Shown here piece after piece: positions 1-6,126 of a DNA stretch of 6,126 nucleotides (within the stretch, counting starts at the first letter, position 1; the number at the start of each line of letters is the position of its first letter). The DNA comes from Acidobacteriota bacterium (GTDB lineage Bacteria > Acidobacteriota > Vicinamibacteria > Vicinamibacterales > Vicinamibacteraceae). A program made the translations under genes and the position numbers. A model generated the notes under the pieces. That model was not told the DNA's origin. It ran no database searches and saw nothing but the letters and a program-made list of their open reading frames with translations. The stretch covers positions 1 to 6,126 of the forward strand of contig JACDAO010000347.1 of NCBI GenBank assembly GCA_013695405.1, given 5' to 3'.

Positions 1-93
1 GACGATGCGCACTCGTTGTCCTTCTTCCACGTGACGTGCCAGATCCGCGAGCACACCAGTCGGTTGCACCTCGGCAGTCGAGACGAGTGCCAT
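1..93 (-). CDS. Putative Phd/YefM-like antitoxin, N-terminal fragment (runs off left edge)
   Basis: An ATG at 93-91 opens a frame that stays open to the window edge, giving 31 residues that begin MALVSTAEVQPTGVL and continue with a helix ending in VEEGQRVRIV. The pattern, a short strand with a Ser/Thr-x-x-Glu turn, then an amphipathic helix with Leu-x-x-Leu, then V-E-x-G-x-x-V-x-I, is the usual start of Phd/YefM-type antitoxins, small DNA-binding proteins that neutralise a partner toxin (often RelE/ParE or PIN family) and repress their own operon. An in-frame stop at 132-130 with no other start codon in between fixes ATG-93 as the only candidate start. No clear Shine-Dalgarno is visible. Third-position GC (about 58% by hand count) is lower than in the neighbouring genes, which fits either an accessory gene or a chance frame. 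The toxin, if any, would lie outside the window. The assignment rests on 31 residues and is tentative. Confidence 0.38.
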   Translation of the reverse strand, partial: MALVSTAEVQPTGVLADLARHVEEGQRVRIV

Positions 94-218
94 CGGGCCC
101 GGCCATCGCCACCCGCGCCGACGTGGCCATCAACGCCACAGGGTCGATTCGCGAGCAGGAGATGCGCGTCTCTCAACGCCGCCGACGACGTCATCCGTAC
201 GAGACCTTCCAACGGCGC

Positions 219-238
219 CACGCCTCACGCAAGGCGTG
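219..238 (-). terminator. Hairpin just downstream of dnaE2, possible terminator
   Basis: Seven nucleotides after the dnaE2 stop codon, the minus strand contains CACGCCT, a six-base spacer and AGGCGTG. This is a perfect 7-bp GC-rich inverted repeat, which a T-G wobble can extend to 8 bp with a four-base loop. Its position suggests a role in ending or stabilising the dnaE2 message. No U-tract follows on either strand, so it is not a textbook Rho-independent terminator. The rest of 94-244 shows nothing else recognisable. Confidence 0.4.
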
Positions 239-244
239 TCGGTC

Positions 245-3200
245 CTACCTGAAGTCGTGCGACGGCGTGCTCGGCTGCGCGCCGGCAAACCCCATCACCC
301 GCTCGGCCCGCACCGAGGTCACGCCCTGTTGCTGTTGCAGCACCCCTTCCACGACCAGGAACGGCGCCTGCATGATCAAGACGCGCTGGGTGTCGAACAC
401 GTCGGGGCGGACGATCACGTTGGCCAGCCCGGCTTCGTCTTCGAGGGTCAGGAACACCATGCCCTTGGCCGTGCCCGGGCGCTGGCGGGTGATCACCGCG
501 CCCGCGACGCGAACGCGACGTCCGCTGCGGGTGCGCACCAGCTCGTCCGAACGCAGCACGCCGCGCAGGCGCAGGTCGGCGCGCCGCATCGCCATCGGGT
601 GCGGGCCGATGGTCACGCCGCTGCCGCGATAGTCGGCGACGATCCGCTCCATTGGCGTCATCGCCGCGAGCGGCGATGCCTCGCGCCGCTCGGCTCGGGC
701 CGGGTCCGGCGGATTCGGTGCGACGATGCTCTCGGCCTGCTTGCCCTCGACGCGAATCGGTGGTGCCTGATCATCGACGTCGGCGAACAGATCACCGGTT
801 GGCCGCACCACGCGCTCGGCCTCCCACAGCGCGCTGCGCCGATCGAAGCCGAGACTGTTGAGGGCACCGAGACTGGCCAGCGTGTTCAGCTCGTCGCGGC
901 GGATGCCGGTGGCCGAGACCAGGGCATCGAGGGACGGAAATCTCCCGACTCCCGACTCCCGACTCCCGCCCCCGGACCCGTCGCGCCAATCGTGCGCGCA
1001 GACGCTGCAGTACAGATGTCGCGTGTCGTTACGCACCTCGATCTCGAACATCGACGGGTCGTCCGCGCCACACTTGGGGCACACGAAGGGAGGCGCGGGA
1101 TCGGGGTCTCCAGCTCCAGCTCCAGCGACGGCGGCCTCACCACTGCCCGCCAGCTTTCTCCCGGTCTCTTGCCGCAGTCCCTGGACCATGCAGAAGCCGA
1201 GTCGCACCGCGCCGTCGGCGGTGATCCGGCACGGCCACGCGGAGTGCTGGACGTCGACCGGCAAGAAACGCACGCCATGCCGTTGCGCGTCCTTGATCAG
1301 GGTCGCCGGATGGTAGAAGCCGAGCGGCTGGTTGTTCAGCAGCGCGGTCACGAAGGCGGCCGGATAATACGCTTTCAAGTAAGCGCTCGCGTACACGATC
1401 AGTGCGAAGCTGGCCGCGTGCGACTCGGGGAAGCCATACAGCGCGAACGACGAAATCGACCGCAGGATGGTCTGCGCCGTCTCGCCGGTGATGCCGCGCT
1501 CGGCCATCCCCGACAGCAGCCGTCCCTCGATCTGCCGCATCCGCGCTTCGGACCGCTTGAAGCCCATCGCCCGGCGCAGTTCTTCGGCTTCCCCACCACT
1601 GAAGCCGGCCACCACCATCGCCATGCGCAGCAGCTGCTCCTGGAACAGCGGTACGCCCAGCGTGCGCGCCAGGATCGGCTCCAGCGCGGGATGTGCGTAG
1701 GTGACCGGTTCGTCGCCGCGGCGCCGCGCCAGGTACGGATGCACCATCTGCCCGACGATCGGGCCGGGCCGGATGATCGCGACCTCGACCACCAGGTCGT
1801 AGAAACAGCGCGGCTCGAGCCGCGGCAGCGTTGCCATCTGCGCCCGCGACTCGACCTGGAACAGACCGACCGTGTCGGCCTCCTGCAGCATCCGGTACAC
1901 GACCGGGTCGTCCGGCGGCAGATGCGCGAGATCGATGACCGGCCGGTGCATGCCGTCGGGGTCGTCATCGGCAACGATGTCACCAGCGGTCGACGTCGCC
2001 GCGCCGTTGACGATGGTGATGGCTTCCTGCAGCACCGCGAGCATCCCGAGCCCGAGCAGGTCGACCTTGACGATGCCCATGTCGGCGCAGTCGTCCTTGT
2101 CCCACTGCACCACCACGCGATCGGGCATGCTGGCCGGCTCGAGCGGCACGATGTCGTCGAGCCGCCCCTGGCACAGCACCATCCCGCCCGAGTGCTGACC
2201 GAGGTGACGCGGGATGTCCTGCATCCGCATCCACAACGCGCCGAACTGCTGGATCTGCGGCTGGTCGGGATCGACGCCAAGGTCACGCAGGTGTCGCGCC
2301 AGTGTGTCGGCCGGATCCTGCCACTCGAACGGGCTCATCAGCCTGGCGAGCCGATCGATCACCGGCGCCGGGCAGTCGAGCACCTTGCCGACCTCGCGCG
2401 CGGCGCTGCGGCCACGATAGGTGATGACGTTGGCGGTCATCGCCGCGCCGTACGTGCCGTAGCGCCGGTACAGATACTGGATCACCTGCTCGCGCCGATC
2501 GCCGCTCGGCAGATCGAGGTCGATGTCGGGCCACTCGCCGCGCTCCTCGGACAGGAAGCGCTCGAACAGCAGATCCATGCCGATCGGATCGACCGCGGTG
2601 ATGCCGAGGCTGTAGCAGACCGCGCTGTTGGCCGCCGAACCGCGGCCCTGCGCGAGGATGTCCTGCTGCCGGCAGAAGTTGACCAGGTCCCAGACGATCA
2701 GGAAATACCCCGCCAGATCGAGCTTCTCGATCAGATCGAGCTCACGGCCGATCTGCCGCTGCGCGCGCTCGCCATATGGACGGTAGCGCCAGTGCGCGCC
2801 GGCCTCGGTGATGCGGCGCAGGAACGACATCTGGGTCTCGCCGTCGGGGACCGGATAGTCGGGAAAGCGGTAGCCGAGATTGGCCAGCGTGAACTGCAGC
2901 CGATCGCCGAGGGCGACGCTATTGGCCAGCGCCTGCGGCAGGTCGCTGAACAGCGCCTGCATCTGCCGCGGCGACTTGAGGTAGCGCTCGGCATTGACCG
3001 CCAGCCGTCGGCCGGCGTGGGCCAGCGTGGTGCCGTGCCGGATGCAGGTCAGCACGTCGTAGAGCGGCCTCGCGTCGGGCGTGGCGAATCGCACGCCATT
3101 GGTCGCGATTACCTCGACGCGATAGGCCTCGGCCGCGGCCAGCAGGATGCGGTTGTCCGCTTCCTCGTCGCGCGTCAGGTGCCGCTGGATCTCGACCCGG

Positions 3201-3691
3201 ACCTGGTGCCGGCCGAACACGCCGACGACCTGATCGAGCAGGCCGGTCACGCCATGGCGATCGGCGGCCAGCAGGGGCCGCCCGACCAGCGCGACCAGGC
3301 CCCCGACCTGTCCGTCGAGATCATGCAGCGCGAGTGCACCCTGGCCCTTGGCAGCGCCCAGCTTCATGCGCGTGACCAGTCGGCACAGCGCGGCATAGCC
3401 CTGCGCCGACTCGACCAGCACCGGCAGCCGCCAGATCAGCGGCGGCCGCAGCGACGCCGACGACGGCGTCACCGGTCCCCCGGTACGCATCGTCAGTTCG
3501 GCGCCGACCAGCGCGCGGATCCCGGCCTTGCGGGCGGCCTGGTAGAACCGCGGCGCGCCATAGACGCCATCGCGGTCCATCAACGCCATCGCCGGGTAGC
3601 CGAGTGCCGACGCCTGATCGACGAGCGCCTCGGGCAACGACGCGCCGTCGAGGAAAGAGAACGCCGAAGCCGCGTGCAGTTCGAGGTACAT
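245..3691 (-). CDS. dnaE2: Error-prone DNA polymerase III alpha subunit (DnaE2/ImuC), with an inserted zinc ribbon
   Basis: This 1148-residue protein is a C-family DNA polymerase of the DnaE2 (ImuC) type, which carries out translesion synthesis and damage-induced mutagenesis, usually with ImuA and ImuB. An N-terminal PHP domain (about 1-200) begins MYLELHAASAFSFLDGAS. Its metal-binding motifs are degenerate (LHAAS where an active PHP would have HxH; DRD where many relatives have DHD), as is common in DnaE2. The palm carries GRGSAANSAV, the catalytic WPDIDLDL motif (Asp389/391/393) and the third aspartate Asp544 in VKVDLLGLGML. The fingers region contains the conserved YGFPESHAASFA (752 onward). 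A helix-hairpin-helix region follows, then an OB fold (about 1060-1130), and the typical SHDFR C-terminus. Family members are usually about 1020-1090 residues. The excess is explained by an insert at 849-917 holding a Cys4 zinc ribbon (described separately). The start is ATG, matching the family N-terminus, with only a weak AAGG at 3706-3703, 11 nt upstream. It lies 44 bp downstream of recQ. No LexA-like box was recognised. Identification is firm, and symbol imuC or dnaE2 would both be acceptable. Confidence 0.96.
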   Translation of the reverse strand: MYLELHAASAFSFLDGASLPEALVDQASALGYPAMALMDRDGVYGAPRFYQAARKAGIRALVGAELTMRTGGPVTPSSASLRPPLIWRLPVLVESAQGYAALCRLVTRMKLGAAKGQGALALHDLDGQVGGLVALVGRPLLAADRHGVTGLLDQVVGVFGRHQVRVEIQRHLTRDEEADNRILLAAAEAYRVEVIATNGVRFATPDARPLYDVLTCIRHGTTLAHAGRRLAVNAERYLKSPRQMQALFSDLPQALANSVALGDRLQFTLANLGYRFPDYPVPDGETQMSFLRRITEAGAHWRYRPYGERAQRQIGRELDLIEKLDLAGYFLIVWDLVNFCRQQDILAQGRGSAANSAVCYSLGITAVDPIGMDLLFERFLSEERGEWPDIDLDLPSGDRREQVIQYLYRRYGTYGAAMTANVITYRGRSAAREVGKVLDCPAPVIDRLARLMSPFEWQDPADTLARHLRDLGVDPDQPQIQQFGALWMRMQDIPRHLGQHSGGMVLCQGRLDDIVPLEPASMPDRVVVQWDKDDCADMGIVKVDLLGLGMLAVLQEAITIVNGAATSTAGDIVADDDPDGMHRPVIDLAHLPPDDPVVYRMLQEADTVGLFQVESRAQMATLPRLEPRCFYDLVVEVAIIRPGPIVGQMVHPYLARRRGDEPVTYAHPALEPILARTLGVPLFQEQLLRMAMVVAGFSGGEAEELRRAMGFKRSEARMRQIEGRLLSGMAERGITGETAQTILRSISSFALYGFPESHAASFALIVYASAYLKAYYPAAFVTALLNNQPLGFYHPATLIKDAQRHGVRFLPVDVQHSAWPCRITADGAVRLGFCMVQGLRQETGRKLAGSGEAAVAGAGAGDPDPAPPFVCPKCGADDPSMFEIEVRNDTRHLYCSVCAHDWRDGSGGGSRESGVGRFPSLDALVSATGIRRDELNTLASLGALNSLGFDRRSALWEAERVVRPTGDLFADVDDQAPPIRVEGKQAESIVAPNPPDPARAERREASPLAAMTPMERIVADYRGSGVTIGPHPMAMRRADLRLRGVLRSDELVRTRSGRRVRVAGAVITRQRPGTAKGMVFLTLEDEAGLANVIVRPDVFDTQRVLIMQAPFLVVEGVLQQQQGVTSVRAERVMGFAGAQPSTPSHDFR
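942..969 (-). repeat. Heptanucleotide tandem repeat inside dnaE2
   Basis: On the plus strand the unit CTCCCGA occurs three times in a row (942-948, 949-955, 956-962), followed by CTCCCGC (963-969). On the coding (minus) strand it reads as repeats of TCGGGAG and encodes the GSRESGVG linker after the zinc ribbon. The unit length is not a multiple of three, so a change of one or two copies would shift the reading frame, and a change of three copies would keep it. In both alternative frames downstream, stop codons are met at 886-888 and 792-794. Confidence 0.9.
1109..1126 (-). repeat. Hexanucleotide tandem repeat inside dnaE2
   Basis: The plus-strand unit TCCAGC is repeated three times exactly, which encodes the Ala-Gly-Ala-Gly-Ala-Gly linker before the zinc ribbon on the minus strand. 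Copy-number change here would only lengthen or shorten the linker, since the unit is six bases. Together with the heptamer repeat it brackets the zinc ribbon. Confidence 0.8.
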
Positions 3692-3735
3692 CGCTGCCGC
3701 GACCTTAGATCAGGCGAAGAAAAAGCGCAAACGAC

Positions 3736-5571
3736 CTACAAAGCCTCGCGAATCGCCTCCAGGAAGGGCGGCCCCACATCTTCGGCCTTGCGCTGGCCGA
3801 CCCCATATATCTCGCGGAGGGCGGCGGGCGTGGTCGGACGCAGCCGGGCCATTTCCCGCAGCGTCGTGTCGTGGAAGATCACGTACGGCGGCACGCCGCG
3901 GGTGCGCGCGATCGACCGCCGCACCTCACGCAACTGCTCGAACAACGGGCGATCGACGCCAGCCCACGACTCGGTCTCGACCTGCGATCGACGAGGTGCG
4001 CTGCCCCGGGTCGGGCGCCGCTGGCGATACAGGTGCAACTCCGGCTGGCTTGCCGGATCACGCATCAGCAGCCGGCCCGCGGGCGTCAACAGCAACACCG
4101 GGTACTCGCCGGGCGACTGGCGCAGCAGGCCGTGTGCCGTCAACTGATCGAGGTAGCCACGAATCTCGGTCACGGGTGTCTGTGCCAGCAACCCGAATGT
4201 GCTGAGCCGCTCGTGTCCGCGCGAGGTCACCGCCTCCGACACCTGACCGCGCAGCACAGTGGTGACGTGCGCGGCGCCGAACCGCTGCTCGACCCGTGCC
4301 ACACACGACAGCACCTTGCGCGCCACGGTGATGCCGTCGTCGACGATCTCGAGTTCGCCCAGGCAGACGTCGCAGGCACCACACTCGTCGCGGCCGTAGA
4401 CCTCGCCGAAGTACTGCACCAGATGGCGATGGCGGCAGCGCGTCGTCGACGCATAGCGCTCCATGTCGCGCAGCAACCCCTGCGACGCATCCGTCAGCTC
4501 CCCATTACGTTCGAGCATGACTCGCCACTTGAGGAAGTCGGCCGCCGAGGTAATCAGCACGCACTCGGCTTCGAGGCCGTCACGCCCGGCCCGGCCCGAC
4601 TCCTGCTGGTAGTGCTCGAGTGATTGCGGCGCCCCCGCATGCACCACGAACCGCACGTTCGAACGATGAATGCCCATCCCGAACGCCACCGTCGCGACGA
4701 CGATGTCGGCCTGCTCCTTGAGGAAGGCATCCTGATGACGCTGGCGCTGCTCGGTGGTGAGCCCGGCATGATAGGGCACCGCCCGGCGTCCTTCCTGGAC
4801 CAGCCACGCCGCCAGCGCGTCGACCTCGCGTCGCGAGGTGCAGTAGACGATCCCGGCCTCGCCGCCATGCCGGGCCAGCACATCGAGCAACTGCTTCTTC
4901 AGCTGGTCGCGCGCCAGCACCCGATACAGCAGGTTCGGCCGGTCGAACGATCCGACCACCTCGAGCGCCGACTGCAATCCCAGCTGCGAGACGATGTCGT
5001 CGCGGACCCGGCCGGTGGCGGTGGCGGTGAAGGCGTGCATGCTGAGGCCCGGTAGCGCCCCCCGCAACTGGCCGAGCCGGCGATATTCGGGGCGGAAGTC
5101 GTGGCCCCACTGGCTGATGCAGTGCGCTTCGTCGACGGCCAGGAAGCTGACGCCGGTTTCGGCAAGAGTGCGGACGAAGCGCTCGCCGCCGTCGCCGACC
5201 AATCGCTCGGGTGCGACGTACAGCAAGCGGATGCGCCGCTCACGCACGTTGCGCAGCACTTCGCGCTTCGCGTCGTCGCTGAGCGCGCTGTTGTAGCAGG
5301 CCGCCGCGACGCCGCTGGCGTTGAGGCCGTCGACCTGGTCCTTCATCAGCGAGATCAGCGGCGAGACGACCACCGCCAGACCGGGCCGCAGCATCGCCGG
5401 CGCCTGGAAGCAGAGTGACTTGCCGCCGCCGGTCGGCAGCACCAGCAGCGAGTCGCGACCTTGCAGGATCGCCTCCATCACCTCGCGTTGGTGTGGGCGG
5501 AAGGTGCTGTACCCCCAGTAGCGCGCAAGGACGTCGTCGAGACTGGACAGCACCGGGAGAGAGGGGGTCAC
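3736..5571 (-). CDS. recQ: ATP-dependent DNA helicase RecQ
   Basis: This 611-residue protein is a 3'-5' superfamily 2 DNA helicase that acts in RecF-type recombination, replication fork repair and suppression of illegitimate recombination. Visible motifs in order: motif 0 with Gln28 (YSTFRPHQ), Walker A PTGGGKS (46-52, Lys51), DEAH (147-150), the RecQ aromatic-rich loop QWGHDFRPEY (154-163), TATAT (182-186), and motif VI QESGRAGRDG (323-332). The zinc-binding region has Cys379, 397, 400 and 403, very like the E. coli enzyme in placement. A winged-helix RQC region follows (about 405-510), and a C-terminal HRDC domain (about 537-611) with FHDTTLREMARLRP and YGVGQRKAE. Length and domain order match full-length RecQ (about 610 residues). 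The start is GTG at 5571. An in-frame stop, the TAG of the upstream gene, lies 69 nt upstream with no ATG or GTG between, and no Shine-Dalgarno is apparent. dnaE2 follows after 44 bp, suggesting co-transcription. Confidence 0.97.
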   Translation of the reverse strand: MTPSLPVLSSLDDVLARYWGYSTFRPHQREVMEAILQGRDSLLVLPTGGGKSLCFQAPAMLRPGLAVVVSPLISLMKDQVDGLNASGVAAACYNSALSDDAKREVLRNVRERRIRLLYVAPERLVGDGGERFVRTLAETGVSFLAVDEAHCISQWGHDFRPEYRRLGQLRGALPGLSMHAFTATATGRVRDDIVSQLGLQSALEVVGSFDRPNLLYRVLARDQLKKQLLDVLARHGGEAGIVYCTSRREVDALAAWLVQEGRRAVPYHAGLTTEQRQRHQDAFLKEQADIVVATVAFGMGIHRSNVRFVVHAGAPQSLEHYQQESGRAGRDGLEAECVLITSAADFLKWRVMLERNGELTDASQGLLRDMERYASTTRCRHRHLVQYFGEVYGRDECGACDVCLGELEIVDDGITVARKVLSCVARVEQRFGAAHVTTVLRGQVSEAVTSRGHERLSTFGLLAQTPVTEIRGYLDQLTAHGLLRQSPGEYPVLLLTPAGRLLMRDPASQPELHLYRQRRPTRGSAPRRSQVETESWAGVDRPLFEQLREVRRSIARTRGVPPYVIFHDTTLREMARLRPTTPAALREIYGVGQRKAEDVGPPFLEAIREAL

Positions 5572-5579
5572 GCCAGGCG

Positions 5580-5610
5580 ATCGTAACAGTCCCAGGCGGC
5601 CCCTCGCGAA
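5580..5610 (-). promoter_or_regulatory. Weak promoter-like sequence upstream of recQ
   Basis: The 66-bp gap between the upstream gene and recQ contains, on the minus strand, TACGAT (5585-5580), which matches four of six bases of a -10 box. A poor -35-like TTCGCG lies 19 bp upstream (5610-5605). The -10-like box ends 8 nt before the GTG start, so a transcript from it would begin at or very near the start codon. That agrees with the missing Shine-Dalgarno and would mean a leaderless message. The match is weak and could be chance. The same gap also has an 8-bp direct repeat (AGGCGGCC on the plus strand at 5594-5601 and 5622-5629) of unknown meaning. Confidence 0.2.
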
Positions 5611-5637
5611 TCGGCTGTCGGAGGCGGCCAGGTCGGC

Positions 5638-6126
5638 CTACAGCCGCTCCGCTCTCGCGAGCATCTCCGGGTCGAATGTCACGCCGAGACCCGGGCCATC
5701 TGGAAGCGTGAGCTTGCCGTTACGGACCTCGAAACGCTCGCTCGCCCAGGGCTCCGGCTCCGGTTCGTGCACGTGGTATTCCTGGAACCCGTAAAGGTTG
5801 GGCACGCACGCGGCAAACTGGAGGACGTGCGCCTGGCCCGCGCCGGTCTTGGGGTTGTGCGGCGCGATGCCGACCAGGCCGTGGGTCTCAGCCAACCGGG
5901 CGACCTCCAGGGCGCGCAGCAGGCCGCCGTTGTACATCAGATCAGGCTGCACGAGGTCGAGGCCGCGATGACGAGCGATCCATCCGAACCGGGCCAGTGA
6001 GGTGTCCTGCTCGCCGCCGGCCACGATCAGGTCGAGCGCATCGGCCACCCGCCTGGTGTCGTCGTATTCGTCGAACGGACACGGCTCCTCGTAGATGGCC
6101 ACGCCGTGCGCCTGGCAGAGTCGCCC
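5638..6126 (-). CDS. Enolase-superfamily enzyme, mandelate racemase/muconate lactonizing type, C-terminal part (5' end outside window)
   Basis: The frame is open from the right edge to a TAG at 5640-5638, giving the last 162 residues of the protein. They cover the second half of the TIM-barrel domain of the mandelate racemase-like enolase superfamily, whose members abstract a proton alpha to a carboxylate using a bound Mg2+ ion (acid-sugar dehydratases, racemases, epimerases). Visible signature sites, numbered in the fragment: the metal-binding YEEP (12-15) and GGEQD (37-41), QPDLMYNGG (60-68) with the Asp of the His-Asp dyad, and APHNP (88-92) with the putative catalytic His90. A later QEYHVHEP provides the usual C-terminal Glu region. 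The His-Asp arrangement favours the mandelate racemase or galactonate/gluconate dehydratase type over the muconate lactonizing type. The N-terminal capping domain and first barrel half are not in the window, so the substrate cannot be named. A GTG at 6102 is internal to the domain and not the real start. It is probably unrelated in function to recQ, 66 bp downstream. Confidence 0.88.
   Translation of the reverse strand, partial: GRLCQAHGVAIYEEPCPFDEYDDTRRVADALDLIVAGGEQDTSLARFGWIARHRGLDLVQPDLMYNGGLLRALEVARLAETHGLVGIAPHNPKTGAGQAHVLQFAACVPNLYGFQEYHVHEPEPEPWASERFEVRNGKLTLPDGPGLGVTFDPEMLARAERL

Larger units (their letters stand above)
941..1147 (-). other. 69-residue insert in DnaE2 carrying a zinc ribbon (residues 849-917)
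   Basis: Within dnaE2, the family sequence is followed up to VQGLRQETGRKLA (ending at residue 848) and resumes at FPSLDALVSATG (residue 918). The material between is not part of the usual polymerase. It consists of an Ala/Gly/Pro/Asp-rich linker (849-868), a CX2C-X20-CX2C zinc ribbon with cysteines 871, 874, 895 and 898 (DNA 998-1081), and a Gly/Ser-rich linker (about 903-917). The motif CPKCG, then a polar stretch with R-N-D, then Y-C-x-x-C-x-H-x-W-R, recalls the TFIIS/RPB9 type of zinc ribbon, although the spacer is shorter. It falls between the two helix-hairpin-helix units, so it would sit on the DNA-binding side of the polymerase. The frame is intact throughout. Zinc binding is inferred from the cysteine pattern; function is unknown. 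Confidence 0.8.

Noticed and set aside
1..194. Minus-strand frame starting ATG at 194-192, open to the edge
   Set aside because: Its third positions are GC-rich, but the product is Arg/Trp/Cys/His-rich and looks like an out-of-frame shadow of the antitoxin-like sequence.
16..252. Short plus-strand open frame at the left edge
   Set aside because: Its residues show no family pattern, and it overlaps the better-looking minus-strand antitoxin-like frame and the dnaE2 stop.
942..969. CRISPR-like array
   Set aside because: The units are directly abutting 7-mers without spacers and lie inside a coding sequence.
3692..3735. LexA box or Rho-independent terminator between recQ and dnaE2
   Set aside because: There is a short T-rich run (CTTTTTCTTC on the minus strand) but no adequate hairpin before it, and no palindromic operator of a LexA type that I recognise.
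236..4147. A plus-strand open frame of about 1300 codons antisense to all of dnaE2 and part of recQ
   Set aside because: The translation is rich in Arg, His, Gln, Asp and Ala with no recognisable domain, and lies opposite a clearly conserved polymerase. Open antisense frames of this kind arise from strong GC bias at third positions. Its length is striking but not evidence of a gene.
3871..5055. Plus-strand open frames opposite recQ
   Set aside because: They mirror a well-supported helicase gene, have biased composition and show no family motif or ribosome binding site.
5638..6102. Treating GTG-6102 as the true start of the enolase-superfamily gene
   Set aside because: The frame is open upstream to the window edge and the fragment begins inside the catalytic barrel, so the real start must be several hundred bases further right.

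Overview
The window is high-GC bacterial DNA. All recognisable genes lie on the minus strand, packed closely and head to tail. In the direction of transcription they are: the C-terminal part of an enolase-superfamily (mandelate racemase-like) enzyme running off the right edge; a full-length RecQ DNA helicase; a full-length DnaE2/ImuC-type error-prone DNA polymerase III alpha subunit; and, after a short gap with a hairpin, the first 31 codons of a small protein that resembles a Phd/YefM antitoxin and runs off the left edge. GC-rich third positions, long antisense open frames, GTG/ATG starts with poor Shine-Dalgarno sequences and a heptameric CTCCCGA repeat fit a high-GC soil-type lineage. Acidobacteriota (Vicinamibacteria-like) is my guess, but no marker gene fixes the taxonomy.

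Right part (5638-6126): sugar-acid type enolase-superfamily enzyme, metabolic, probably the end of an unrelated upstream operon. Its stop codon is 66 bp upstream of recQ. Centre (3736-5571): RecQ with helicase, zinc-binding, RQC and HRDC regions, close to the E. coli enzyme in length and layout. Left centre (245-3691): dnaE2, starting 44 bp after the recQ stop, so recQ and dnaE2 are probably co-transcribed as a DNA repair/damage-tolerance pair. Left edge (1-244): a hairpin just after the dnaE2 stop, then the antitoxin-like start.

The most notable feature is in DnaE2. A segment of about 69 residues (849-917) interrupts the helix-hairpin-helix region and carries a four-cysteine zinc ribbon with a TFIIS-like look. 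Both edges of the insert are low-complexity linkers encoded by short tandem DNA repeats. One of these is a 7-bp repeat, whose gain or loss by one unit would throw the polymerase out of frame and remove its C-terminal HhH and OB-fold parts. This makes the insert look recently acquired and possibly switchable. It is the best candidate in the window for undescribed biology.
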